DNA of 64,000 bases from Odontesthes bonariensis (taxonomy: Eukaryota > Chordata > Actinopteri > Atheriniformes > Atherinopsidae): NCBI RefSeq assembly GCF_027942865.1, contig NC_134509.1, forward strand, positions 12,302,017 to 12,366,016, given 5' to 3'. Shown in pieces: positions 23,501 through 35,790 of this stretch; position 1 is the first letter of the stretch; every line of letters starts with the position of its first letter. A program made the translations under genes and the position numbers. The notes under the pieces were generated by a model, which was given only the letters and a program-made list of their open reading frames with translations, searched no databases and was not told where the DNA came from.

Positions 23501-25350
23501 GAGAGGAAATTCCAAAAAAGAAAATTGCTTTAGAATTTCTGTTTAAGTTGTTTTTACCATTCAACCAACTGGAGTTTGCAAAATGTTTACAGCAAAAGAC
23601 TGAGAGCAGCAAAGATTGCTCCAAAACAACTACAAACTGCCTTGCTAGACAACCAGGTAAGTAGAAATGCATGGCTATAACTGTAAGTTAAAGTTATGTT
23701 TTTTGGCTCTCTATTAAAGCGCATTGATTTAAAAAAAAAAAATGTCTTAATACAAAAACTTATATAGATGTTAACTTATCTGATTACCAATTGTTTTGCA
23801 CATTTCCTGCACAAAGAAACACAGACTATAACAACATAATAATCATTGTGTGAATTTCTCATAATAATTACCTTCCTTTTAGCTCGGAGCTGTCCATGAT
23901 ATTTATCAGATGAGTCTCCGGGGATCTCACTTCCCCACAGCGACACCCCCACAATGGTGTAAGTGATGCCCATCACCACTAAAGGCAGCATATAGACCAG
24001 GACGATAACTATGATATGATACCTGTACAAATCAAGAAACACAACACCAGGAAGGTTCGAAAGGATGTGACAAGTGAAAATATTGACAAACTGTAAGGAT
24101 TGTCATGGCCTGACATAAGGTGGTTGCTGTAAGTGTGTTCTCACATGAAGGGGTCACTGGCTATGCGGGGCCAGGCAACATAACAAAAGGTCCTGCCTGG
24201 TAATTTTCGCGTGGTGGAGAAGTAGCAAAGAGGGAAGGCCAGAACCACTGCAAGGCTCCAGATGCAAAAGATGACTCCCAGAGTGGCTTTGGCTGACAGA
24301 CGAGGCTTCAGAGGGTGGATGATCGCCATATATCTACAAGGACGACGTCACAACAAACAAGTGAACTGTGAATTCAAGTAAACACCCAAAAAAGTGAGGT
24401 TTATGTGGGTTAGGTTTGAAATAGTTGTGAAACTTAAACATTGGGGGTTAAACAGTAGGTAGACCATTATTACAGCTGGCTTTTTGCAGTACACTGTGGG
24501 TAACTATGTGCCATATTACATATAATTAATTTGTCTAAAATATATAATGAAATTGTTTGAACACTTTTGAACTGTTTGAACACTTTCTACCTCAAGTATA
24601 GTTTCTGACAAAAAGCGTTCGGGCATTTTAGATGTTCATGCTTAGATTATTGTTATTATTTATTCATTTTTTTAAGTGACGGCACCTGTAAGAAAAAAAA
24701 AGTATCAACAAATCACTGCAAATGTTACATTTTAAAGCTTTATGCTTGACCACATTTAGAAAAGAGAAAATATGAAGATTTTTCTCCTTTATTAATCCGT
24801 CAGGACCATCCAATGTTCTGTACATGTAAATCTGAGATTACAAATTGTCTGATCTTTAATTTCAACCACAGCCACATGCTTACAACTAAACGTTAAATCA
24901 GCAAACATTTATTATGGGTTATTTTTGATCAAGCTGAATAAAATGATCCACATTTCTAAGTCCAACAACCTTGCAGTCATACCTGTCTATGGCTATCGCG
25001 GTCATAGAGTAGATACTTGAAAACACTGCGGCGACCGGGAAGAAGTTGTGAAACTTGCAGTAGACCTCTCCAAAGTACCACTCTCCGTGAGCCGCGTAAA
25101 TGAAGTTGATGAGGGTGTTAAACGCAGCCATCGAAACGTCGGAGAAAGCCAGGTTCAGCAGGAAATAGTTGGTGACAGTTCTCATCCGTTTGTGCGCAAG
25201 AATAATCCAAATCACGATCAAGTTCCCAAAAACTGCCACCGCCAGCACCGTGATATAAGCCACCGACCAGAGCGCGATGCGCCACGCCGGCTGCACGAAC
25301 TGGTTGGACAGAATTCTGCTTGTGTTGGATCCATCCCGTACAGAGGCCAT
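20577..25350 (-). CDS. tacr3: Tachykinin receptor 3 (neurokinin-3 receptor)
   Basis: Class A GPCR for neurokinin B-type tachykinins, coupling through Gq, at the neuronal plasma membrane; it is part of the reproductive neuroendocrine axis. Five exons: 25350-24983, 24333-24145, 24022-23872, 21078-20882 and 20799-20577, giving 375 aa. Seven transmembrane segments are visible: [12 protein letters not shown] in TM1, DRY at residues 122-124 after TM3, PLKPRLSA in loop 2, CWLPYH in TM6 and NPIIYCC in TM7. NK3 rather than NK1 is indicated by [19 protein letters not shown] and SSYDELEL after TM7. The exon pattern is that of the tachykinin receptor family. The start has a good context (GGAATGG) and no upstream in-frame ATG. 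The N-terminus and C-tail are shorter than in human (465 aa). The 2.8-kb intron 21079-23871 shows no other gene. Fish have several tacr3 paralogues; which one is not resolved. Confidence 0.93.
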
Positions 25351-27816
25351 TCCCCAAGTGTCCTGGAGGTGATCTGTTTCAGCCAGCTGCTAACACTTTG
25401 ATGCGTAAGAAGGTGCTGACGTGACTGCTGAGATAAAGAAAGTGGTCCTGATGCCAAGCGGAGGTCTCGGCTGAGCAAGAGTCGGTATAAACAAAATGGA
25501 TTTGTCTTCACGGTGTATGTGAGCAGCCCCCCCCCCCCCCCCCAAAGTTAAAACTGCATGACAAGACCTCCGTAATGTAGATAATTTTGCACAAACAAGT
25601 AATAATACATGGAATTCAGCTCAAATCCAAATGCGATCAACAGACAGACATGTAGGCTATCATGATCTCTTTTTCACATGTCCAGTAAGATTCTACAAAA
25701 AAAAAAAAAAAAAAAACTCTGGTAAAGGTCAGCTCATTCCAGACGGTTGTACCCTGCATTATAGAGGTGTCTGCAGCTTTAGAGATCAGCCTGGGTGTGA
25801 TACAGTTAATCCCTAATAGCTCTGCCTTCAAATACAATGTTCAGATATCAGGATTTTTTATTAAGGTTTGTTTTTATTATATAAGCATAATCTCACTGTA
25901 AGGTTCCTTTTTCATAGAATGCGTGAAGCTTATATCTAACTAACACAATTTTCTGAATTTTTTGCACAAAACGCAGAATTTGTGACACATTCTAAATGAT
26001 CAACAAATTTATTTTTCTTGACAAAACACTATAGTATCATGACAACAGATTAAGGTTGTTCCTGTGGGTGACTGGTAATCCAAAACTGTGACGCATCAGT
26101 CCTTTCAATGTCACACAACTCCGAATCTCTAAATAAAACTATGGTTTTGTCACATCAAGCAGATAGAAATGAAAGTAAAAACTGAAGGAACGGTCGAGCT
26201 AATTGGCTGAAAGAAAAACTCAATGTGGCGAGGAAGTACTGAGAGGACTCTTAATATCTACTTTTCAACAGTTGTTTACAGTACAGTCATTTTCAGCTTT
26301 GCATGATTACACACACCAGCATGGAAGGATTATTGAACAGGCCAACTGTGCACAGGGTGAAGGGCCCAAAAGATCAAGGGGCCCCAGCTTCTGAGCCTAC
26401 GTTTGACTTGAATGTTAACTTTTCAAGTTCGAAATACAAAACCACCACAAAAAGACAAGAGTGACTCTAACAACTGTGGAGGAGCTAACAAGACAAGAAA
26501 AAGATGAAAAAGAGAAAGACTGTAACAAAAAGAGCTGCACCAAAGAAGATTTATAAGATTTTATCAACAACCTCACCAGAAAGAGACGCAAAATAATCCC
26601 AGAGCAACAGGACATGTCAAAGCAAACAGAAACAAAAGCAGGTGTCTCGAACTTAGTCTGTTGTATTAGTATTAGTATTATCTATTTACTTTCTATCAAA
26701 GCAGAAGGAGGGGAAAACAACTAGAAATAAAACCCACGCAAATGACAAGCAAGATTACAAAATGAACACAAAAAAGCACAGAAGCCACAGAGACATATTG
26801 GAAAAGAAGCACACAGTGACCATGAGGAAAAAAGAAAAACACAGCACAGGACTGGGAAGAGAATTGTGGAGCGCTTCTAAGTCCGTGCTCTGGGACCTGT
26901 TGTCACATGAATGCCCGTGACCACAGCGTGCACTCTTCCCCTTCTTATTTTTCTTTTTTTTTGTTAAATCCTTTACTTTGGAAATCCTTTCAACTGTTGT
27001 CAAACTACTGTTGTTACCAATATGCACTGATGCAAGAGAAAGTAATGAATCAGAAAATAAGAATGGCAAAAAAATTGTATAATGGGTCTTAAACCAAACT
27101 TAAGGGCGTCAGCCTTACAGATTAGTGTGTTTGTTTCCTAGGAGCACCTGCTGAGCTTGTTTTTATGAGCTCCATTGTTCTGTGTTTTGTTTCAGCCCCA
27201 AGTTCTTTACTGTCAGCTCACAAGAAGGTCAGGAAGTCTGTTTCCTCTCAGCAAGACCTCATTACCCAGAGGCCTTGCTTTAGGACCACTCCCCGTCTCA
27301 AATGTCACTGTTCGAACCGCTTTTAAACACGCCCTGCACTCCATATTAAAAAGGTCAGTATCAGTTAAGTTACTGCACAGTATCATTAGCCGTAGCCAAA
27401 ATAATCCCCCCCCCCCAATGACATCTCAATAATTCAGGCATCATATCATCAAAAGGGGGTCACAGTACGGCAGATTTGTGTGTCATATTGTTGGGTGTGT
27501 GTGATCTGTGCGTGAAGTTTGACTCATGTAAAGCAAATAATAACACAATGGAGTTAATACTGGCCTGTGGAGAGAAGTAAACCTGAAAAGATGCTTGATT
27601 TGTGTCCTTAATAGGATCAAAGTTTTATAGAACAGATTTAGGCTGCATGACACACAGAAACTACAAATTCTACTGCAAACATTGGAATCATCATACGATA
27701 CTAAATGTGCCCACATTTACATGCAATAACCGCTTTAGAGTTTTTCCAGTATGTATTCAGTCACCCCGAACATTTACATTTGTTCAGTGGGAATGCAAGT
27801 AAATGAAAAAATGTCT

Positions 27817-28111
27817 TCATGGTGTCTGAGTGGATGGTTTATCTCTTCCTCTTTTGGCTGTTTCACCATCATACACTTTTATTGTCAGGTGAGATGTAAG
27901 CTTGCTCGACCTGGTCCTCACACTACATAGAAAGTTCCCAGATGACAGTTTGCTTGTTTGTTTTTGGCTGCTCCCGTTGGCTTGGCAGTGAAGCTGAAAC
28001 ACTGAGCTAGCACTGGTGGAAGGAGCACATCCTACAGTTGAGAAAGAAGTACCAGTGCAGCTACATTCATTCTGTGGTGGAGCCATCATAGTGATATGGA
28101 TCACACCTGCG
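27817..28111 (-). other. Weak candidate exon, Cys-containing ORF
   Basis: Minus-strand ORF preceded by a plausible acceptor (CTTTCCCGCAG just before 28111) and ending at a stop at 27817. The product is Ser/Thr-rich with four or more cysteines and a LHCQANGS...GNFLCSV spacing that faintly recalls an immunoglobulin-like Cys pair. There is no TM or anchor, and no upstream exon could be linked. It may be spurious. Confidence 0.2.
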
Positions 28112-29509
28112 GGAAAGTTACATTATCTGAAATTATACTGAAGTCAGTTTATTATTCTTCGGCTCCAAAGCTTTGTGCAACTTTCAAACAATGATGACAT
28201 TTGTGGCATTAGTGTTTCGTGTCTACCTGCCCAGGGAGTACAGGTGGGAAATCAAAATTCTTACTAAATCTGCATCAATCTTCTCATGAAGTGACATTTT
28301 AGATGGTCTTTAACCAATTCATATAAAAACTAGACTAAGTAAGAAACTAATATCCTACACCAACATTATTTTGTCTTTTCTGTCCAAGGACAGAAAGAAA
28401 TGAAGACACAGAAATGTGCAGAGGATGTGTTATACTGAGTTGCTGATATTGAAATTCTTATAATTAGTTCATTTATTCATGGGCCTGAGAATGTTTACGC
28501 CATCTTCAACAGCAAATTAAAGACATGCGTCATATGAAAACAACTCAAAGGAAACTGGCGAAGGCTCTTAAATACGAAGCCATACTAGTTACAGGCCAGA
28601 TGTAAAGAGCTGAGCAACAATAGAACTCAGCTCAGCCTGCTCCATTGTACCATTTCACTGATGGTTCATTGTCACTTTGTCACTGTTGTCATGGAATTCA
28701 TGCCAGAGAGGCATATTGGATCTAACTAAATTGAAATGAAATCTCTTGAACTAAAGTGAATGGGTAGAGAGAAGAAGAGGATAAGAGAGAATGAAGGAGT
28801 GAGAGAGAGCAGCTTATGATCAAGTCCCCAATAGGATTACACGTCTAAATAGAGTCAGGACTTCTCCCTCCTGGGAGAAACAGCAGAGACTTGAGGGGTT
28901 GTAAGGAGCTGAAACATCTAAAAACTATGAGGTAATTAACTTTTCTAACATTTTTTTACACTAGAGAATCCCAGTCTAGAGTCTTTTCATACAAAGACAT
29001 CAGCTGTGTAGATCTGAACTGACTTAATTAATAAAGTTCTGATTCCTGCCACAGTTACATGAAGACACTTCATGCCTCCTGATGTTTCTTACATGTTTGT
29101 CTCAGTTAAGAGGATTTTTTTAAGGGGGAAGGTCTAAATTTTCTGATGTTGGGCTGCATAAATGAAATCACTTGGACGGTAGACAATACAATTACATTTT
29201 GAAGAGGTCACAAAGTTTAAAAGGTTCGGGAGGAACCAGTCACAGAGCATGAAAAAAGGGAACAAGGAGAAACTTAATGCTGAACAAACCACCAAATCAG
29301 CAAACTGGAAGGAACTTCAGTGAGACACTGCTGAGCGGTGAAAAAACAGGTTCATGAACTGCTATTTGTGACTACTTAGCGAAATGAATCCGACCCAAAA
29401 CAAATGTATCTATGAAATATTCATGTAAATTTACTGCAAAGCTGTTGTAAATGTATATAAATCCTTGTTGTTCTTGTTGCAGTGCCTCAGGTGAGTTGCA
29501 CCAGAGGCC

Positions 29510-29670
29510 TTAGAGCACCGGGAGCGGCTCCTGCTGGTGTGGTAGGAAATAACAGAGAGCGATGGTCATAACGGAAAAATCTTCAACTGCTTGAAATTTG
29601 AGCTGCAAGAAGAGAAAGAGGAGGGCCACGGGAATGAGGAACAGACAACTCAGGGAGGCAGGGGGGCCAA
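29510..29670 (-). other. Weak candidate terminal exon with membrane segment
   Basis: After a good acceptor (TTTTTCCATTTGCAG) the minus strand is open to a TAA at 29510. It encodes a strongly hydrophobic stretch (LFLIPVALLFLFLQL) and a short tail. This resembles a single-pass receptor's last exon. No supporting upstream exon was identified, so it stays a candidate. Confidence 0.2.
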
Positions 29671-31874
29671 CTGCAAATGGAAAAAGTCTGTCTTGAAGTG
29701 AGCCGCACCAGTGCATGTGACCAGCTCCGGCCTAGAAAGCTGCTTTTAAGTGCCTTGAGTGAAGCACTGCCGATGACTTCCCCCTCAAAGTTCAAAGGTT
29801 GCTGAAGTTCAGTGAATGATATACAGAGCTGAATTCTGACACAAGAGGTAAGAAATGACTGAGTTCTTTTTTTGTTAGTTTTTTTTCACATTTCAGACAC
29901 ATTTTGTAGTTGGAATGAACTGTTTTGTTATAGTTTATCATATGGAATTGTGTGACTTGAACCAAGAGGAACAGCACTACAGTGAAAGACTTCGACAAAC
30001 GGTATCAAATGAGTTAGTCTGCTGTGGCTGTACACCAGCCTCCATTCATGGGTGTCCAGAGCAGGACTAACATTAGTTGTCAAAAACAATCATAAACGCA
30101 TGGATCTCTTCAAAACTCTAATTTTGAGTCATATTGATCCTTTCTTATAAAAAAAATACTGTGCCAAATGGGAAGGTTGAAATTTTAAATTTTAAAGCAG
30201 ACGTTTGTACATTTTGAAAGAAGTTTCAAGAAGGTGAGATGGACGTAACGATGCATTCAAAGTAAAGGTACATAATCTTTGAAATGCAGTTGTTAAAAGG
30301 ACAGTGACTGAATTTCCCCTAAAAAGCTGGGCCCCTTGCAGCAGTTGTCCAGTCTGAACCCCTGTGGTTTCAGGTGTTGACCCAGGGAGAGTGAGCAGAA
30401 AAACAATCCCAAAGTAAATTCCAAGACTCAAAGTTCCTCCAGACTTTCTCTGAAAATGTAGCTGTTCATTTGACAAATACGTTTACGTATTGGCTGGTTT
30501 CCCAATAAATGCAGAGTTGATAGTAAGACTCACCTTGCAAAATATTTCTTGGTCTTGTTAGCTCGATTCTTTCATTGGAAGCCCAAGAACAAGCTGGAGA
30601 AATCTTAAGTTAAACAAAGTATTTATTCATGGTCACATGTGAGGTATAGCAGCGCTGGACTAGGAGTGACAGAGCCTCCGTCAGACGAGCCCCCATATCC
30701 GGAAACATTTCATATCTATGTTCACCTTTATCTCACAGAGGTTGTACACTCGACAAAGTATAATTGAACATTTGCTAGTGATATGAGCAGGCCATCCACC
30801 GTCTTCATCATGTTGTTTCAGGCGTGTATCTACTGTACCAGACCTATCTGTCCAAATAGAGACGCTTTATCTGACCCAGTTATTTTATCCCGCTTCGTCA
30901 TCTTAAAGTCTTGGACATACATTGCGTTTGTATGAGCAGAGTGAAAAGTACAAACTAGGAACATAGATTATTTAGTAAACTCCAGAATATGAATACATAA
31001 AGTCTAAGAATAAAGCCAATTTATAACAGTCTACTTTTTTTTTTGAGAAGTAACTGACAACTCTAATAAACCTGCTTGCATTCCATGAAAAACTCAAACA
31101 GGTATGTATAACAGTGATGAGTCAGCTTCATGGTCTCGAAACTGACCATAACTCTTTGGTCATTGTTAACTCACAGTCAGTCTAACTACAATAAGTTATA
31201 CATTTATACCAAATACCATGTCTTATATGTATTACTATTCTTTTTTTTTATATAATATCCTCCTTACTATTCTGTCTCATTCAGTTTTGTGAATGTACAC
31301 AAATACCTAAGCTGTTGTTAAAAATCTAATCTACAAAGCTGACCCTGTGGTTTCCATTTGTAAATGAGTGGCTGGTTTGACCTGTTTTTGCTCCACCTTT
31401 CACTCACCTCTGTTTAGGAATCGGTTAACAGTCAACTAATCGCTCAAAAATATTAAATAACACATATGGCGGTAAAACTGTCTTGTAGTTTCTCACAGGT
31501 AAGACAAACAGAACATAGTGAATCTTAATATCATTTCACAAATGATCAACATATTGATAGAGAATATGAATTAATCAGAGAGATTATTAATGTATATCTG
31601 ACATGCTTAGAAGTCTGGTTTGATCCGCAGGATACACTTATTTGATGACAGATTGTGTCGTACATATTTAAACTCAAGATCCTTTCAGTGCAGGAGAGAA
31701 AAATGTCTATTTGTTTTGTAAGCAGCTACTTGTGTTTTTGTTTCATCCCCCTGGAGTTAATCCCGGTTATACATAGGCATTCAGCTCTTGGAGGCTGGAT
31801 TTGCTCGACTACAAGACAAATTTGTAGCAAAGCATTTTGCAGTTGTCAAAAAGGAATAAAATCTTTTTCATTTC

Positions 31875-32700
31875 TAGGGTTTTAACATATCAGGACACGA
31901 CCCATTCTTTTTTGCAACGGTTCTATAGTTCATTGAGGGTCATTGCAGGCATTCATTTATGCACAGCTCTCCTAAGCCCCCACCACAACATTTCAATCAG
32001 GTTGAGGTCTGGACTTTGACTGCGTCATTGCAACACCCTGATTCTTTTTCAGCCATTCTGTTCCACTGTCCTGTTGCATGACCCAGTTTCAGCCAAGCAT
32101 CTCATGTATGATCTTGTCCGTCTAAAAGACATTTTTTCAGAAGTCTTGTGGTCTGTTTGGATGCAACTTTACAAACCCAAGCTGTGCAACCATGTTCTTT
32201 TTAGAGAGAAGAGGCTCTCCTGCAACCCTTCTAAACAAGCCATGCTTGTTCGTTCTTTTTCTAATTGAACTTTACCATTTAACATGTTAACTGAGACCTG
32301 TAGAGTCTGAGATATGTCGCTAGCAATTACTCCAGTTAATCTGAGCATCGCATAGTCTGACCTTGGGGTGAACTTGGTGGGAAGTCCACTCCTGGGAAAA
32401 TTGGCAAGCGCTTCAAATGTTTTCCACTTGTAAGTCATTGTTCTAACAGTGGAATGAAGGACTCCAGTTTATTTAGAAATGGCCTTACAACTCTTCCCAG
32501 TTTGATGGGCAGCACACATTGCTTCCCTGATGAATACCTGAATGCTCCAGACCAGAAAAATGACAAAACATTTGCTTTTATAAAGGTGCTCACACTTATG
32601 CAGCTCACGCTGATGCTCAATTAATCAAGTGCATTTGATCAGCAGCACCTGACTGCTACTTACCCTCCTTACTTCTGTGGAACCAGTGAGGGTCTCCTTT
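31875..32700 (-). mobile_element. Tc1/mariner transposon remnant
   Basis: Minus-strand remnants of a Tc1-like transposase: YKWKTFEALANFPRSGLPTK, FTPRSDYAMLR, SQTLQVSVNMLN and LFSLKRTWLHSL, in transposase order, with a noncoding CCATTCTGTTCCACTGTCCT stretch where the DDE region should be. The helix-turn-helix/linker region survives; most of the catalytic domain is deleted and frames are disrupted. Terminal repeats are unclear; the right edge ends near a poly(T) run at 32698. It is a plain DNA transposon relic common in fish. Confidence 0.8.
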
Positions 32701-33467
32701 TTTTTTTTTTTTTCCAAACACTGCTTCAGCACTCAGGCTTTTTTCTCAGAAACAACAGTATAATATGCCATGTTTTGTTGTTCATCTGAGGTCTTATTTA
32801 CATTTGAAGGCCTGGTAAAGACCACATGTGTTTTTGTTGTTTTGTTTTTTTTTCTTCTTCATGTCCTGATAAATTAATATTACAATTTAAAGAAGTTGTA
32901 GTGTCTCATTTGCATGCCTGTATGCAGGAGGTCAAGAGTATTTATTTGGTTTTTCACTAATTGTAACAAACTAAAGTCTATTGCTGTAAGTAGATATTTG
33001 GGGATTTTTTTCAACCGTAATACACAAAGAGTTGTTTTCCCCTCATGAAAAAGGGTTCGGATAGTTGGTACTTTTGCCTTTCCCTGAGTTGCAACACTTT
33101 TCGTCAATAGGTTGAGTGCCATTCATCAATCAACAACTTTTGGTTATCTGTGCAATCATTCAAGACAATGTTCAGACAAAAAAAAAGGGGGTAATGTTGT
33201 ATTTACATCTGTATGCAAATCTGTCTTTAAAGATTAACCGATCTGCTGGAAGATCCTTTCATGCGTAAAAACTTTGTCAGTCATTTGGTCAAACGATTTA
33301 CACCAGTGTCGTCCAACTAGAATGCTACACTTTTCAGCTCAGTTTCTGCCCAGACAGCGAACCTGACGGGTTGTAAACTTGCTGCTTTGCTGACAATTTT
33401 GATGAAAGACATTTAAGTGAGAAGCAGCAACAAACGCCTAACACCTTTGTGTATCCCCTTGCAAAAG
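32701..33467 (+). other. Intergenic, upstream of acy3-like gene
   Basis: A poly(T) run and AT-rich sequence, then the probable promoter and 5' UTR of the acy3-like gene. No core promoter motif stands out. Confidence 0.4.
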
Positions 33468-35505
33468 ATGGAGCGCATATTTTTCCCACCGCTGTCCACT
33501 GTTGCCGTTTCTGGTGGCACCCATGGGAACGAGATGACAGGGGTGTACATTGTGAGGGAAATGGAGAAAGAAGCGGTGAATATGACGGGATCTGTTTCCA
33601 TAACTCCTGTCATGGCAAATCCACGAGCTGTTGATGCTTGCAGAAGATACACAGAGATGGATCTCAACCGCTGTTTTACAGATGCGTTGTTGAGGTAAGC
33701 TTGAGAAGGAAACCAGCAAGACTTTATGTCGATAATGTTGCTTTCACAGGCTTACAATAGGTTGATATGTGCATTTGATAGGTCTGCATTGTGATTGCAA
33801 TGTTAATAATGTTCTGGATTCCAGTTCCCCCATAACAGATTCAACACCCTACGAGTTGAGGAGAGCTCAGGAGCTGAACGCCCAGCTGGGACCCAAAGGA
33901 AGTGAGGAGGCCGTGGACCTGCTCATAGATCTCCACAACACAACAGCCAACATGGGCCTGAGCCTCATCTTCTACTCTTTAGACTGGATCACTCTGCACA
34001 TTTATAAGTATATACAGGTAGGAACTTCAAGTAGTCTTCCCGACGTAAATCTAGGGATACTATATTTGTAATGAAAGTTAATCTGAATCAGAAGTCAAAC
34101 TCCAGTATTTCAAAGCTTGAGAAGCTGTAATGAAGAATGCTGAGCAGTAAAGAAACATCCCATTTGGTTTTGTTTTCAGAGTAAGATGAGCTCCATGCCT
34201 GTGAGAGCAGTGCAGCTGGACATACCCATATCCGATGCTTACTCCCTGGAATCAGTGGGAAAGCATGGCCTTGGTAACTGCATGGATATTAGAATGGCTC
34301 AAGATTTATTTTCTCAACACAACTGTGCTGAACATCATGTGAATGCTTCTCTCATCTTTTGCAGCAATAGAGGTGGGGCCTCAACCCAACGGTGTGCTCA
34401 GAGCTGATATCTTTAACATGGTTAAGGAAGCAGTGGATCACACAGTAACATGGCTGCAGGAGTTCAATTCTGGTAAGGAGTAACCCCTGCTGTTTAAAGG
34501 GTTGTGTTATGAGCAAAGTGTAGAAAAAAATGTTATCTTAAAGTAACACTAGAGAATTTGCCTTTTTTTGTTGTTGTTGTTCTTTGGCTCCCCCTACAAA
34601 CCAGTCATGAAAACAAATCTCTATGCACAGCAATACACATGAATTTGCTGTCATGTTGAAGAGTCCACAAAGACACCATCTAAAGTCCATAAAAATGTCA
34701 AGTGACTTTGAAGCAGTGCGGTGTGGCGCAGCCATGGAAACCAAAGCCGTTGAACTGCGGTATCTCGGCCCCCGGGCACTCTTGGGCTGTTTCAGGCCAG
34801 GGAATGTGCATTGCAAAGACCAATGTACCTCAAAACGAGTCATTCCCTTCAATGCTTTTTATACTCTGATAAACTAATACTAACATCTCCCTTGCATTAA
34901 CCAACATGAAGGTAACTGGTTTCATATGGCCAGATTTTGAGCCTCAGCAGAACAAATCTAACAAACATCTATCAAAACCTGAGATCACCTTGCCTTGATA
35001 CTCTAAATAAGCCCAGAATTACACACCACTCACACCATCGCTCCTCTGCCAACAGGATGTACTTTTGAGGGGGGTGAAGTGGAAGCATACACTTTCTTGA
35101 AAAGTGTTGACTACCCAAGAGACCCAGCTGGTGAAATAACTGCTGCTATACACCCCAAGTTACAGGTACAGTATAAGTTGGCGGCAAATTATAAAGCCTA
35201 AGCCATCGCTTAAACATGCAGGATTGATACAAACACTTATTCAAGGATGCATGGAGCCTATTTAGCAGCCTGTGACAAACACTAATGTCAAATTTGCATG
35301 CCTTGTCCAGGATAATGACTTCAAGCTTCTGCGGCCAGGGGACCCCATGTTCATGTCCTTTTCTGGGGAGACGGTGAAGCACGAGGGAGAAGAGCTATAC
35401 CCTTTCTTTGTGAATGAATGCGCTTACTATGAGAAGAAGATTGCTTTCCATCTAGCTCGGAAGACCACTTTCACCTTCCCTTCCATATGTGTGAAGAAAG
35501 ACTGA
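33468..35505 (+). CDS. acy3: Aspartoacylase-family amidohydrolase, ACY3-like
   Basis: Zinc carboxypeptidase-fold enzyme that removes acyl groups from N-acyl amino acids; ACY3 prefers N-acyl-aromatic substrates such as mercapturates, ASPA prefers N-acetylaspartate. Six exons: 33468-33694, 33825-34017, 34180-34273, 34365-34472, 35056-35165 and 35311-35505, totalling 308 aa (human ASPA 313, ACY3 319). Zinc ligands H19 and E22 (GGTHGNEM) and H113 (IDLHNTT) are present, with NPRA and DLNR substrate motifs, catalytic E174 (IEVGPQPNGVLRAD) and the C-terminal AYYEKK block. ACY3 is preferred over ASPA by ACRRY, NTTANMG, SVGKHGL and the TFTFP end, while the VDYPRD..GEI stretch is ASPA-like. The start ATG at 33468 fits the family length; longer in-frame sequence upstream lacks an ATG. 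Confidence is high for family, moderate for paralogue. Confidence 0.85.
34540..34880. repeat. Possible repeat in acy3-like intron 4
   Basis: The 583-nt intron holds a patch beginning AAGTAACACTAGAGAATTTG with a TTG-rich run, then GC-richer sequence. Wording resembles short fish repeats, but no terminal repeats or target duplication could be assigned. Confidence 0.3.
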
Positions 35506-35784
35506 AAGCAACAAAAATATATATGCAAACGTGCTCTAATCACCTCTAATAAGCAAATGCACAAATGTATTACAATGATAGTCACAACTGGAGATTGTAA
35601 TCAGACTAAACAGCAGTTCTAAAGCTTTACTACCTCTGTGAGGTGTAACTCAAAGCTTATCCGTAACCATTGTTGCTTTATGTATCTGAATGTCATGAAT
35701 TGGACAGCCTCCACCCACTCAGAACTAGGAACTTAATTTGCCTAATCTGATGGACAGTGATCCTTTTGCACAACACTATGTTTA

Positions 35785-35790
35785 AATAAA
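35785..35790 (+). terminator. acy3: acy3-like polyadenylation signal
   Basis: AATAAA 280 nt after the stop codon. It faces the cldnd1 3' end, whose signal lies about 320 bp further on. Confidence 0.6.

Larger units (their letters stand above)
25351..31870. other. Large gap upstream of tacr3, no gene named
   Basis: Probably tacr3 5' UTR and promoter for the first few hundred bases, with a poly(C) run at 25530-25544. Beyond that it is AT-rich intergenic DNA. I checked the open frames and found only the two weak minus-strand candidates listed separately. No tRNA, rRNA or clear transposon was seen. Confidence 0.45.

Noticed and set aside
20577-25350. NK1 receptor (TACR1)
   Set aside because: The TM1 segment, [10 protein letters not shown] and SSYDELEL after TM7 match NK3; NK1 differs at these places.
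33468-35505. Calling the acylase ASPA
   Set aside because: The family is certain, but ACRRY, NTTANMG, SVGKHGL and the C-terminus fit ACY3 better. A tree would be needed to settle it.
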